In this document: one piece after another, positions 9,285 to 18,672 of the stretch
Position numbering within the stretch: position 1 is the stretch's first letter
Layout: every line of letters begins with the position of its first letter
Assembly: GCF_900095885.1 (NCBI RefSeq)
Contig: NZ_LT615367.1
Span: forward strand, 3,658,001 to 3,722,000
Origin: Dickeya aquatica
GTDB taxonomy: Bacteria > Pseudomonadota > Gammaproteobacteria > Enterobacterales > Enterobacteriaceae
Reading direction: 5' to 3'
DNA length: 64,000 nt
Translations under genes and position numbers: made by a program
The notes under the pieces: generated by a model
What the model saw: the letters and a program-made list of their open reading frames with translations, nothing else
What the model was told of the DNA's origin: nothing
Database searches by the model: none

Positions 9285-10361
9285 ATGAAAACGGCAACTG
9301 CCGTCATTGACCGCCAGGCGCTACGCCACAACCTGCATCGCATCCGGCAACTCGCGCCACACAGCCGGGTCATTGCGATTGTCAAAGCCAACGCCTACGG
9401 GCATGGCGCACGGGAAGCGGCCCAGACGTTTTGCGACGCCGATGGCTATGGCGTCTCACGCTTAAGCGAAGCGCTGGCGTTACGCGAAGCGGGCATCACC
9501 AAGCCGGTCTTATTGCTGGAAGGCTTTTTTTCCGCTGACGACTTACCGCTGCTGGCACAGTACAGTCTGGAAACCGCCGTGCACAGCGAAGAACAACTGG
9601 CGGCACTCGAGCAGGCGGACTTGCCCCATCCGCTCACGGTCTGGATGAAAATTGACACCGGTATGCACCGCCTTGGCGTGCGCCCGGAACAGGCGCAGGC
9701 GTTTTACACCCGGCTGAGCACCTGCCCTAATGTGGTGCAACCGGTGAACCTGATGAGCCACTTCAGCCGGGCCGATGAGCCGCAGGCGGGCACCACCGAA
9801 GCACAACTGGCCTGCCTTGATGGGTTCACACAAGGCAAACCGGGTCAGCAATCTATCGCCGCCTCCGGCGGCATCCTGCTCTGGCCACAGGCACACCGTG
9901 ACCTGGTGCGCCCCGGCATCATTCTCTATGGCGTGTCACCGCTGGGAGAAGGCGATGCCCGTCAGTGGGATTTTCAGCCCGCCATGACATTAACCTCACA
10001 CCTGATAGCAGTGCGCGAACATCGTGCCGGTGAGGCCGTCGGCTACGGCGGCCATTGGATAAGCCCGCGAGACACGCGCCTTGGCGTGGTTGCGATAGGG
10101 TATGGTGACGGTTATCCGCGCGATGCCAAAACCGGGACACCCGTCTGGGTCAATGGCCGTCTGGTGCCGCTGTCAGGCCGGGTATCGATGGATATGATAA
10201 CCGTCGATCTCGGGCCGGATGCGCACGACAAAGCCGGTGATGAGGTCATCTTATGGGGCGGGCCGTTACCGGTTGAACAGGTCGCCGCTCATAATGGCAT
10301 CAGCGCCTATGAACTGATCACCCGCCTGACCTCTCGCACCCGTATTGAGTACATAGGTTAA
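9285..10361 (+). CDS. alr: Alanine racemase, PLP-dependent
   Basis: A 358-residue fold-type III PLP enzyme that makes D-alanine for peptidoglycan. The PLP lysine lies in [12 protein letters not shown] near residue 34. Active-site tyrosine is likely in AVGYGGHW near 253, and the conserved [12 protein letters not shown] region lies near 302. Length is normal. It follows dnaB closely and ends in a strong terminator; tyrB, its usual neighbour, lies further along on the other strand. Confidence 0.95.
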   Translation: MKTATAVIDRQALRHNLHRIRQLAPHSRVIAIVKANAYGHGAREAAQTFCDADGYGVSRLSEALALREAGITKPVLLLEGFFSADDLPLLAQYSLETAVHSEEQLAALEQADLPHPLTVWMKIDTGMHRLGVRPEQAQAFYTRLSTCPNVVQPVNLMSHFSRADEPQAGTTEAQLACLDGFTQGKPGQQSIAASGGILLWPQAHRDLVRPGIILYGVSPLGEGDARQWDFQPAMTLTSHLIAVREHRAGEAVGYGGHWISPRDTRLGVVAIGYGDGYPRDAKTGTPVWVNGRLVPLSGRVSMDMITVDLGPDAHDKAGDEVILWGGPLPVEQVAAHNGISAYELITRLTSRTRIEYIG

Positions 10362-10404
10362 CCCGGTCAACACCGGTTATTCTGTGCGTATTTCCCATCG
10401 ATAA

Positions 10405-10441
10405 AAAGCCCGAACCCCGGATTATCCGGGGCTCGGGCTTT
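10405..10441. terminator. Strong terminator after alr
   Basis: A long near-perfect stem (AAAGCCCGA with TCGGGCTTT, then CCCCGGAT with ATCCGGGG). Because it begins with A and ends with T it can work in both directions. Confidence 0.85.
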
Positions 10442-10512
10442 CTCGCTCTGTGCCCTAAAACAGGCAGCTAAACATCAGCGATGGAATATTCGGTAGCGTA
10501 AATAACCGATAA

Positions 10513-10761
10513 TCAGTTGTACAGTTCAGCGACGGCACGCATCTGATCATCACCGGTCGCAGAGATGATACGGAATGATTTTGCGCCAGCCGCATCCGCT
10601 TTAGACGACAGTTGAGCCTGTAGGTCATCAAGCGTGTGGCCTGTCACCGAGACGGTGCCCAGCTCACGGCTTTGTGCCGATTGCACTTCGGTCGCCGCCA
10701 GAGAGCCAAAAGAAACGGTAGCCAGAGCGATAGCAGCAACAACAGTTTTAATCGATTTCAT
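10513..10761 (-). CDS. DUF1471 (YdgH/BhsA/McbA-type) periplasmic stress protein
   Basis: An 82-residue protein with a Sec signal peptide (MKSIKTVVAAIALATVSFGS, cleaved after LAA near residue 23). The mature 59 residues carry the DUF1471 pattern: GTVSVTGHTLDDLQAQLSSK, then DAAGAKSFRIISATG. Members of this family are small periplasmic proteins tied to biofilm, stress and envelope responses, and exact roles differ. The gene is alone, with AT-rich sequence upstream. Confidence 0.85.
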   Translation of the reverse strand: MKSIKTVVAAIALATVSFGSLAATEVQSAQSRELGTVSVTGHTLDDLQAQLSSKADAAGAKSFRIISATGDDQMRAVAELYN

Positions 10762-10889
10762 GATAAGCCTCTTTACGTTTTTACGTTATTCGGTTCGGGA
10801 AGGCGTACTGCCTTCGATGTGGAGAAGAATAGCGCCGTTATGAGGCTGTTAAAATCGAGTTAATTTGCCGATTAAGAACAATTTTTTTG

Positions 10890-10934
10890 AACAAAAAAAG
10901 CACCAAAAGGTAAGCAAAAATACGCTTTCGGTGC
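10890..10934 (-). terminator. Terminator after the PheC-like gene
   Basis: On the minus strand GCACCGAAAG pairs with CTTTTGGTGC (one mismatch) and is followed by seven T. It lies about 75 bases after the stop at 11011. Confidence 0.7.
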
Positions 10935-11010
10935 GCACAAAAAAAATAATTCTCTGATATTAAGTTTCAATGTGCTAAATTACATTAACTTACATAACAT
11001 ACTCGATATA

Positions 11011-11790
11011 TTATTCTGGATTGGCTATCCAATCAGAAATAATCTTCCGATATTCATCGGTCGATTTGGACAAATGCAGCCATTGATCGACGTACAGCTT
11101 CCAGCTCATATCATCGCGCGGCAGCATATAGGCCTTTTCGCCATACTGTAGCGGCGAATCAGGATTCAGGGCACACAGCTGGGGATAACGCTTTTGCTGA
11201 TAAAGCGCTTCCGAGGCATCGGTTATCATCACATCCGCCTGTTTATCCACCAGTTGCTGAAAGATGGTCACATTGTCATGCAGCATCAGTTGGGCATTCG
11301 GCAAACGGGCATGTACAAACGCCTCATTGGTGCCACCTGCGGGTTCAATCACCCTGACCGCAGGCTGATTGAGTTGCCCGAGCGTCTGATATTTCTCTTT
11401 ATCGACACAGCGCACCAGCGGGATCTTGCCATCGACATCCAGCGTGCTGGAAAAGAATGCCTTCTTTTGGCGCTCCAGCGTGACGGAAATCCCGCCCATG
11501 GCGATATCACACTGGCCTGACTGAAAATCGGGCATCAGGGTTTTCCAGCTAGTCTTCACCCACTCCACTTTTGCCCCGAGGCTTTTTGCCAGTGACTGCG
11601 CCATTTCAATATCAATGCCCTCATAATTTCCGTCGCTGTTTAGCGAGGTATAAGGGCGATAATCACCAGTTGTACAAACCTTCAGTACGCCACGCTCCTG
11701 AACCGCATCAAGATGCGACGCCGCACCGGCCCGGCCCACCAGCCCGAGCAATAGAATGAAAGACAGAAATGATAAATTATATTTATTCAT
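11011..11790 (-). CDS. Periplasmic cyclohexadienyl dehydratase-like protein (PheC-type)
   Basis: A 259-residue protein from ATG 11790, which has an AAGGGG ribosome site; an ATG 15 bases upstream lacks one. The first 24 residues form a signal peptide. The mature protein has the solute-binding-protein-3 fold and strongly resembles Pseudomonas PheC: VLKVCTTGDYRPYT, GGISVTLERQKKAFFS, EPAGGTNEAF, DNVTIFQQLVDKQADVMITD and a C-terminal YVDQWLHL. PheC converts prephenate or arogenate to phenylpyruvate or phenylalanine in the periplasm. tyrB and aroP nearby fit such a role. An ordinary amino acid binding protein is the alternative; no permease or ATPase gene is next to it. Confidence 0.75.
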   Translation of the reverse strand: MNKYNLSFLSFILLLGLVGRAGAASHLDAVQERGVLKVCTTGDYRPYTSLNSDGNYEGIDIEMAQSLAKSLGAKVEWVKTSWKTLMPDFQSGQCDIAMGGISVTLERQKKAFFSSTLDVDGKIPLVRCVDKEKYQTLGQLNQPAVRVIEPAGGTNEAFVHARLPNAQLMLHDNVTIFQQLVDKQADVMITDASEALYQQKRYPQLCALNPDSPLQYGEKAYMLPRDDMSWKLYVDQWLHLSKSTDEYRKIISDWIANPE

Positions 11791-11946
11791 ACGGGCCCCT
11801 TGCACAACGAATTGAACGCTAAAAACATCTGCGATAACAGTAACAACAAATGATTTTTATTAATTCAATGAGCTAACCCTACGTGATGTCATCCACAAAG
11901 ATGTCACACGACAGCATCATAATGCTCAGTAAGTATATATCCCAAT

Positions 11947-12633
11947 CTAAATCAGCGTTTTATTCTGGAAATAATTACCCCATGGCTCACCATTGAAAAG
12001 TTCTAATACACCGATTGTACGCAAAAATTCTGGAATAATATTTCCATCCCTGGCGATTGCCTTATCATAATCCATGAATAAAACATTATCCTTTCCAACT
12101 GAATCGATGAAAAACTGTCTTTTTTCATCATAATCCATCAGCCAATGATCTTTTCCTGAGTAGGCGAAGTTATTTCTGTCATCACTTGGCGGCGGATTAT
12201 GTTTTTTCATTTCTTTCTGGTAAGAAATGAAGTAATCCTCTTTATTTCTAAAACAAATAACGATGGTAATCTGACAACCAGGAAACAGTGCCAACAACCT
12301 GTTCATTTCATCTTCATACCGAATATAAGAGTTGCCCTCGGCGGAGAAAATACAGGTATCAAAAGGGGTTTCAGACAAATAGGTTAAGATAGATAACTCA
12401 ATATCCTTGCGGTATTTTTCGTAATTATCAATTGGCATGGAGAGTTTAAATGGCGTCATCCGTTCTGGCCGAAGTGATGAGGTATGCAGCTCAACATGAT
12501 TGGATGGGATATGTATCCCCTTATAATAATCCATGTTTTTTTTATTTAAAACGGCGTTATTCTCCATCAAAAAATGCTGAATAGAGGTTGTTCCTGTTTT
12601 ATGCATACCACAATGCAAAATAATATTTTTCAT
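11947..12633 (-). CDS. P-loop sulfotransferase-like protein
   Basis: A 228-residue protein that begins ILHCGMHKTGTTSIQHFL. The HxGxxKTGTTS motif is the 5'-phosphosulfate loop that binds PAPS in sulfotransferases. A second typical segment is ITIVICFRNKEDYFISYQKE near residues 125-145 (3'-phosphate site). The protein probably sulfates a sugar or small molecule, possibly at the cell surface; the acceptor is unknown. The gene is far richer in A and T than its neighbours and has none of their codon preferences, a sign of horizontal transfer into the alr-tyrB interval. Confidence 0.7.
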   Translation of the reverse strand: MKNIILHCGMHKTGTTSIQHFLMENNAVLNKKNMDYYKGIHIPSNHVELHTSSLRPERMTPFKLSMPIDNYEKYRKDIELSILTYLSETPFDTCIFSAEGNSYIRYEDEMNRLLALFPGCQITIVICFRNKEDYFISYQKEMKKHNPPPSDDRNNFAYSGKDHWLMDYDEKRQFFIDSVGKDNVLFMDYDKAIARDGNIIPEFLRTIGVLELFNGEPWGNYFQNKTLI

Positions 12634-12710
12634 TATTTCTCTCTTTTATTTAATTAGCGCAATCTTAATTTTTTTATTTTTAGTTTTCCAGCGCTTTTTT
12701 ATTTGAAAAA

Positions 12711-12736
12711 CAAAAACCCCGCCTGACGCGGCGGGG
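12711..12736 (-). terminator. Terminator after tyrB
   Basis: On the minus strand CCCCGCC pairs with GGCGGGG and is followed by TTTTTG, 30 bases after the tyrB stop. Confidence 0.85.
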
Positions 12737-12765
12737 AGCAGATACCTTTATATTCACAAGCCTGG

Positions 12766-13959
12766 TTACTGCACCGCAGCAAACGCGGCGGCCACCTGTT
12801 TAACATTCTGAAGATTCAGGCCCGCCATACATACGCGGCCGCTGGCTATCAAATACACACCAAACTCATCACGCAGACGATCAACCTGTGCGGCGCTAAA
12901 CCCGGTGTAGCTAAACATGCCGCGCTGGGTCAGCAGGTAGTCGGAATTACGCTGCGGCAAGGCTTTTTTCAGCTCATCGACCAGCGTCTGGCGCATCGCC
13001 AGAATACGCACGCGCATCGCTTCCACTTCGGCCTGCCAGCTGGCGTTGAGCGCCGCATCATTCAGCACGCGTGAGACTATCTGCGCCCCGAAATTCGGCG
13101 GGCTGGAATAGTTACGGCGCACCGTTGCTTTCAACTGGCCCAACACGCGCGCAGCGGCTTCTTTGTCTTCACACACAACGGACAGCCCGCCCACGCGTTC
13201 ACCATACAGCGAGAAGATTTTAGAAAACGAGTTGCTGACCAGCGCAGGCAGCCCGGCGCTGGCAATGGCGCGAATGGCATAGGCATCATCGTCCATGCCA
13301 CCGCCAAAGCCCTGATAGGCGATGTCCAAAAACGGGATCAGCTCACGGCTTATCAATACCTCAACCACGCGATCCCACTCGGCGGGTGTCAAATCCGAGC
13401 CAGTTGGGTTATGGCAGCACGGGTGCAACAGCACAATACTGCGCGGCGGCAGCTGTTTCAGGGTGCTAATCATCCCTTCAATGTTAACGCCGAGCGTATC
13501 AGCGTCAAAATACGGGTAGGTATGCACGGTAAACCCGGCACCGGCGAAAATGGCGATATGGTTTTCCCAGGTCGGATCACTGACCCAGACCTCGGAATCG
13601 GGGAAATACCGTTTGAGGAAATCCGCCCCGACCTTCAGCGCCCCCGAACCGCCCAGCGTTTGAATGGTGGCAATACGCTGCGCACTCAGTGCAGGATGGT
13701 GTGCGCCAAACAGCAGTGTTTGCACGGCGCTGCGGTAAGCAGCCAGCCCTTCCATCGGCAAATACACCGAAGCCTGATGCGGCTCGGCCTGCATTTGCGC
13801 TTCCGCGGCGTTGACGGCCTGCAACTGAGGGATAACCCCCTGCCCGTCATAATACAGCCCGATGCTGAGGTTCACTTTATCGGTGCGCGGGTCTTGCTTG
13901 AATTTCTCCATCAGCGACAGGATAGGGTCGCCTGCATAGGCATCGACATTCTGGAACAC
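12766..13959 (-). CDS. tyrB: Aromatic-amino-acid aminotransferase
   Basis: A 397-residue fold-type I PLP enzyme that makes the last step of tyrosine and phenylalanine synthesis and can act on leucine. PLP-lysine motif [17 protein letters not shown] lies near residues 244-260. [14 protein letters not shown] (near 178-191) and the C-terminal GMFSYTGFS and [10 protein letters not shown] are those of TyrB/AspC. Length equals E. coli TyrB. In E. coli it directly follows alr in the same direction; here it is inverted and separated from alr by three genes. Confidence 0.95.
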   Translation of the reverse strand: MFQNVDAYAGDPILSLMEKFKQDPRTDKVNLSIGLYYDGQGVIPQLQAVNAAEAQMQAEPHQASVYLPMEGLAAYRSAVQTLLFGAHHPALSAQRIATIQTLGGSGALKVGADFLKRYFPDSEVWVSDPTWENHIAIFAGAGFTVHTYPYFDADTLGVNIEGMISTLKQLPPRSIVLLHPCCHNPTGSDLTPAEWDRVVEVLISRELIPFLDIAYQGFGGGMDDDAYAIRAIASAGLPALVSNSFSKIFSLYGERVGGLSVVCEDKEAAARVLGQLKATVRRNYSSPPNFGAQIVSRVLNDAALNASWQAEVEAMRVRILAMRQTLVDELKKALPQRNSDYLLTQRGMFSYTGFSAAQVDRLRDEFGVYLIASGRVCMAGLNLQNVKQVAAAFAAVQ

Positions 13960-13999
13960 GGTTGGTCACTCTCCTCAGATAAAAAAGTTCGGCAATGCG

Positions 14000-14629
14000 T
14001 CAGGCAAGATAGCGGCCGGGGCGATGATTCATAGCGATAATCACATTCAGCACCGCCGCACCCAGCACAGATGCCAGCAACATCGGTATGCTTACCACGA
14101 ACAGGGAAGCCAGCACAATGCTCACATCCACCGCCATCTGGAATTTTCCGGCACGGATTCCACTTTTGTCTTGTAAATAGAGCGCCAGAATATTCACGCC
14201 GCCCAGGCTGGCACGATGACGAAACAACACAATAAACCCAAGCCCCATGACGGTGTTACCAAACAGCGTGGCATACGTCGGTTGCAGATGGTCAAAGTGA
14301 ATAAACAGCGGATGCAAATCAGAAAACAGCGACACCAGCGCCACCGCGCAGAAGGTTTTCAGGCTAAACGCCCACCCCATACGGCGAATGGCAAGGTAAT
14401 AAAACGGCAGGTTAAGCAGGAAAAAAGCGCTGCCGAACGACAGCTTAACGGCACTGTGCTGAGTGAGGTAGTGCAGCAAAAACGCCATACCCGCCGTGCC
14501 GCCGGTCAGCGCACCGGCCTGGCGCAGCAAAATCACGCCGAACGACACCATCAGTGTACCAATCAGCAGCGCCAGAATGTCTTCCAGCGCACTGTGTGAA
14601 ACCGCCTGGGGGGAAACAATGTTGTCCAT
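14000..14629 (-). CDS. YitT/DUF161 family membrane protein
   Basis: A 209-residue protein with five to six hydrophobic segments. GTLMVSFGVILLRQAGALTG and the loop RHRASLGGVNILALYLQDKS are typical of the YitT/YczE family of bacterial membrane proteins of unknown function. It lacks the soluble C-terminal DUF2179 domain found in longer family members. It follows tyrB upstream on the same strand with a 40-base gap, but nothing ties it to aromatic metabolism. Confidence 0.8.
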   Translation of the reverse strand: MDNIVSPQAVSHSALEDILALLIGTLMVSFGVILLRQAGALTGGTAGMAFLLHYLTQHSAVKLSFGSAFFLLNLPFYYLAIRRMGWAFSLKTFCAVALVSLFSDLHPLFIHFDHLQPTYATLFGNTVMGLGFIVLFRHRASLGGVNILALYLQDKSGIRAGKFQMAVDVSIVLASLFVVSIPMLLASVLGAAVLNVIIAMNHRPGRYLA

Positions 14630-14887
14630 AAAAGAGCTGCCTGAAATAATAACATCAACGAACGATAGGATTTATCAAGCAAAAACCGCACCAGTTCGCC
14701 AACCTACAACAGCAGCCTGACCGTTTCATCGCCCTGAGCATCACTAACCCCCTAAATAAACAGGAAGAAGAAAGACGCTCACTTCATGCATATAAAAGCC
14801 GCTTATTGTTTTTATCGTGCATAAATAACAATAAAATTACACCATTCGCGCACTTTTGCACTCCACAAGAGCAAACCTTGCACCCAA

Positions 14888-15364
14888 TCAGGGCAATGGT
14901 TCGGCCGGTGTCATCAATCCGTTTTCTTTTAACCGGTTTAACACCACCGAGGTTTTCAGGTGCGCCACACTTTTATTGCGCGCCAGAATCTGGCTTATCA
15001 GGGCACTCAGGCCATGTAAATCCGCCACGGCAACTTTCAGCATATAGTCGGCATCACCGGTGGTTTTATACGCATCAATAATCGCGGCAACTTCACCCAG
15101 CATCTGGTGAAAACTGTCCACGCACTCCGGGGTATGATTGATAAGCCGTACCTCTATCAAACCCAGGACTTCAAGCCCCACGGCATCCGGTGCCAGCCGG
15201 GCGTGGTACCCCAAAATCAACTGTGCCTGTTCAAGCGCAATCCGGCGACGAGAACACTGCGAGGCAGACAACCCAACCAGCTCGCTGAGTTCCTGATTGG
15301 TAAGGCGTCCGTTGGCCTGTAGCAGAGTCAGCATTTTCAGGTCGAAATCATCAATGTGGTACAT
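14888..15364 (-). CDS. Lrp/AsnC family transcriptional regulator
   Basis: A 158-residue regulator. The N-terminal helix-turn-helix (DFDLKMLTLLQANGRLTNQE, then LVGLSASQCSRRRIALEQ) is followed by a RAM ligand-binding domain (GLIEVRLINH, TGDADYMLKVAVADLHGLSAL). It is divergent from aroP with 344 bases between the starts, so it probably controls that transporter and perhaps itself in response to an amino acid. TyrR-independent control of aromatic uptake is inference from position. Confidence 0.88.
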   Translation of the reverse strand: MYHIDDFDLKMLTLLQANGRLTNQELSELVGLSASQCSRRRIALEQAQLILGYHARLAPDAVGLEVLGLIEVRLINHTPECVDSFHQMLGEVAAIIDAYKTTGDADYMLKVAVADLHGLSALISQILARNKSVAHLKTSVVLNRLKENGLMTPAEPLP

Positions 15365-15708
15365 AGCCCTACCTTGCCAAAAGCAACAAAAGTTACAGAC
15401 TAGCAGCTTTTTTTGTCACCGGAAGTCTGTGATGTAACATCGTCCCACCATGCTGCACCACGCTGGTTCATTTTTGTGTATGAAAACCTGACCACAGGCC
15501 CAACTCTTGCCAAAAAAATGGCATTTTTGCACAAAAAAACCCAAAAACAGCAAAAAACGCAACAACCGTGCGAGCCACTTTTCCTGAAATGATTCAGCTG
15601 GTTAAACCGGGCCAGCTATGTGAAAGCGGCATCGGGTTCGTGATTGGCCCGATAATTGCTGTGCTGTAGCAACATCATAGCAATCACAGCATGTTTTGGG
15701 GGCAAGGG
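15365..15708. promoter_or_regulatory. Divergent promoter region, Lrp-type gene and aroP
   Basis: 344 bases without a gene. It is rich in A tracts, as is common for Lrp-type binding regions. TGCCA-n6-TGGCA at 15508-15523 is a perfect short inverted repeat and a candidate half of a regulator site. I see no tRNA or riboswitch. Confidence 0.4.
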
Positions 15709-17088
15709 ATGGACACACAGCAACAACCACAGCTTAAACGCGGGCTAAAAAACCGCCACATTCAGCTTATTGCGCTCGGTGGCGCAGTGGGCACCGGGCT
15801 TTTCCTCGGCATTGCTCAGACCATTCGCATGGCCGGGCCATCGGTACTGCTTGGTTATGCCATCGCCGGTGTTATCGCGTTTTTCATTATGCGCCAGCTA
15901 GGGGAAATGGTGGTGGAAGAGCCGGTCGCAGGCTCGTTCAGCCATTTCGCACACCGCTACTGGAGCGGCTTTGCCGGGTTTATGTCAGGCTGGAACTACT
16001 GGGTGTTGTATGTGCTGGTGAGCATGGCGGAACTGAGCGCCGTGGGCATCTACATTCAGTATTGGTGGCCGCAGGTGCCCACCTGGGTATCCGCCGCGGT
16101 CTTTTTCGTGGCGATTAACGCCATTAATCTGACCAACGTCAAGGTCTATGGCGAGCTGGAATTCTGGTTTTCCATCATTAAGGTTGCCGCCATCATCGGC
16201 ATGATTGCCTTCGGCGGCTATCTGCTTTTCAGTGGCCTTGGCGGGCCGCAGGCCAGCGTGAGCAACCTGTGGCAGCAAGGTGGTTTTTTCCCTAATGGCG
16301 TGAGCGGCATGGTGATGGCGATGGCCGTTATCATGTTTTCCTTTGGCGGGCTGGAGCTGGTCGGCATCACCGCCGCCGAAGCCGATGACCCGGCAAGCAG
16401 TATTCCCCGCGCCACCAATCAGGTTATCTACCGCATTTTGCTGTTTTATGTGGGGGCGCTGGCGGTGCTGCTCTCGCTCTACCCGTGGCAGAAAGTGGTG
16501 GAAGGTGGCAGCCCGTTTGTGCTGATTTTTCAGGCGCTGGACAGCACGCTGGTGGCAAATGTGCTCAATCTGGTGGTGCTCTCCGCCGCGCTGTCGGTCT
16601 ACAACAGTTGCGTTTACTGCAACAGCCGCATGCTGTTTGGGCTGGCGCAGCAAGGCAACGCACCGCGTGCTCTGCTGCGCGTGAACACACGCGGCATTCC
16701 GCTGCTCGCGCTTGGGGTTTCTGCGCTGGCTACCGCACTGTGCGTACTGATTAATTACCTGATGCCGGGCAAGGCCTTCGAATTGCTGATGGCGCTGGTG
16801 GTTTCCGCGCTGGTGATTAACTGGGCGATGATCAGTATCACTCATTTGAAATTCCGCCAGGCCAAACAGCGCACCGGGCAGGAAACGCGCTTTAAAAGCC
16901 TCGGCTACCCGCTCACCAACCTTATCTGCCTGCTGTTTCTGGCCGGGATTCTGGTCATTATGGCGATGACGCCGGGCATTCAAATCTCCGTCTGGCTCAT
17001 CCCCTTCTGGCTGCTGGCACTGGGGGCGGGTTACGCCATCAAACAGCGCAAACAGGCAACCTCCGCACTGGCAACAGATAACGGCTAA
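15709..17088 (+). CDS. aroP: Aromatic amino acid transport permease
   Basis: A 459-residue, twelve-segment permease of the APC family. ATG 15709 with a GGGGG ribosome site is preferred over ATG 15691, which would add MFWGQG. Segments characteristic of AroP are present: GLKNRHIQLIALGGAVGTGL, EEPVAGSFSHFAHRYW, GLELVGITAAEADDP, NSCVYCNSRMLFGLAQQGNA and VSALVINWAMISITH. It imports Phe, Tyr and Trp with protons. PheP is the nearest alternative but fits less well in these segments. Confidence 0.88.
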   Translation: MDTQQQPQLKRGLKNRHIQLIALGGAVGTGLFLGIAQTIRMAGPSVLLGYAIAGVIAFFIMRQLGEMVVEEPVAGSFSHFAHRYWSGFAGFMSGWNYWVLYVLVSMAELSAVGIYIQYWWPQVPTWVSAAVFFVAINAINLTNVKVYGELEFWFSIIKVAAIIGMIAFGGYLLFSGLGGPQASVSNLWQQGGFFPNGVSGMVMAMAVIMFSFGGLELVGITAAEADDPASSIPRATNQVIYRILLFYVGALAVLLSLYPWQKVVEGGSPFVLIFQALDSTLVANVLNLVVLSAALSVYNSCVYCNSRMLFGLAQQGNAPRALLRVNTRGIPLLALGVSALATALCVLINYLMPGKAFELLMALVVSALVINWAMISITHLKFRQAKQRTGQETRFKSLGYPLTNLICLLFLAGILVIMAMTPGIQISVWLIPFWLLALGAGYAIKQRKQATSALATDNG

Positions 17089-17101
17089 CGCCACCGCCAG
17101 T

Positions 17102-17130
17102 CAGGGCGAGACGCACACCGCCTCGCCCTG
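17102..17130 (+). terminator. Hairpin after aroP
   Basis: CAGGGCGAG and CTCGCCCTG form a 9-base-pair stem 14 bases after the aroP stop. Only a weak T run follows, so efficiency is uncertain. Confidence 0.55.
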
Positions 17131-17254
17131 CTTGTTATAACACAACCCCACCATACACCGCCCCTGCGCCTGCCTGTCCGGCCGTGCCCGCTATGGCTTG
17201 GCAGGGCGTATCTAAGCGGCCTGATCGGCAGCATCACGCAGCTAATCATTGACT

Positions 17255-18543
17255 TTTCTAAGCTGCCTATTCGGCAGTGAACCGCATTACCGGATGTCAG
17301 GCATTTGCGGCACCTTTCTAAACTGCCTGTGCGGCAGTGAACGAATCGGCTCCAGCGGTGTCCGGGCACGAACCTTTCTAAGCTGCCTGTGCGGCAGTGA
17401 ACGCGCCAGTGGCCTGGCTGCTGATGAATGCGTATTTCTAAGCTGCCTGTGCGGCAGTGAACGTTTTTTATCTGCCATATCAGCCTACCCCGCATTTCTA
17501 AGCTGCCTGTGCGGCAGTGAACATCACGCAGATGGCGAAAAACTTTAACAGTCATTTCTAAGCTGCCTGTGCGGCAGTGAACAACCGCTATTAATGAGCA
17601 TCGGTGCCGGGATATTTCTAAGCTGCCTGTGCGGCAGTGAACATCCAGCGTGTCGTCTTGGCGTTCAGCCTCAACTTTCTAAGCTGCCTGTGCGGCAGTG
17701 AACTATTTGAATCGGCCGTGAACTGCGTTGGAACTTTTCTAAGCTGCCTGTGCGGCAGTGAACGGGTCATCGCGGAGCAGGTCACCATCGGCGGTTTTCT
17801 AAGCTGCCTGTGCGGCAGTGAACGCGACGCGCAGCTAAATGCTCCGTTCGATTCGTTTCTAAGCTGCCTGTGCGGCAGTGAACTAGGGGACGGCCACTGC
17901 TTTGCAGGCTGACGATTTCTAAGCTGCCTGTGCGGCAGTGAACCCCCCTTTATGCCATCGCCCGCAACGCGTCGATTTCTAAGCTGCCTGTGCGGCAGTG
18001 AACTTGTGCGCCTTCAGCTGATGGTGACGCATCACTTTCTAAGCTGCCTGTGCGGCAGTGAACCCGACGGCAATACAGGCGTGATGGCAACGTGCTTTCT
18101 AAGCTGCCTGTGCGGCAGTGAACCCCGAGGAGGCGATCCGTTATTTTGAGGCGAATTTCTAAGCTGCCTGTGCGGCAGTGAACCTCGACCTGCCACAGTC
18201 TGCGGGAAAACTGGTTTTCTAAGCTGCCTGTGCGGCAGTGAACCCAAATTGCTGCATCACCTGCATCCGGTGCTCTTTCTAAGCTGCCTGTGCGGCAGTG
18301 AACTTGGGGGCGACTGAATGCCGACAGCTAACTCCTTTCTAAGCTGCCTGTGCGGCAGTGAACACACTCTGATATTTGGCGTGGCTTTGCAGTGTTTTCT
18401 AAGCTGCCTGTGCGGCAGTGAACGGCATCAGGAGGCCGGAGGAGTGGCCGCTGGTTTTCTAAGCTGCCTGTGCGGCAGTGAACGGGCGTCCGGGCCATCG
18501 TCGTGGTCAGCCATCTTTCTAAGCTGCCTGTGCGGCAGTGAAC
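17255..18543 (-). CRISPR. CRISPR array 1, type I-F, 22 repeats and 21 spacers
   Basis: 28-base repeats at a period of 60 (32-base spacers, one of 33). Read on the minus strand the repeat is GTTCACTGCC-GCACA-GGCAGCTTAGAAA, with a CTGCC/GGCAG stem recognised by Cas6f. The leader side is at 18544 next to cas6f. The distal repeats are mutated: the last (17255-17282) has loop GAATA, and the one before (17315-17342) has TTTAG after the stem. The newest spacer, 18484-18515, matches the resident prophage terminase gene; others match related phage genes. Open frames through the array are products of repeat periodicity. Confidence 0.98.
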
Positions 18544-18672
18544 TGTAGCGAATAATCGCTTATTTCCTGATTGTTAAAGAAAAACCGCCGTTTTTCTGGA
18601 AAAACCTTTTTTTCTGGCGGCCAGATTGCGGTATTAAAAATCAATACGTTAACGCTGGCCGCAAAAAAAGGG
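18544..18672 (-). promoter_or_regulatory. Leader of CRISPR array 1
   Basis: 129 bases between the cas6f stop and the first repeat, AT-rich on the repeat-proximal side. The last bases before the first repeat, GCTACA, are the same as those before array 2, consistent with a shared integration-site end. The promoter of the array should lie here. Confidence 0.7.

Noticed and set aside
15985-17094. 369-codon minus-strand frame opposite aroP
   Set aside because: Long shadow frame caused by GC-rich codon bias; composition rich in His, Gln and Arg and no domain.
17249-18548. Open frames with repeated FLSCLCGSE or SLPHRQLRK units, which look like repeat proteins
   Set aside because: They are translations of the 28-base CRISPR repeats at a period divisible by three and occur on both strands.
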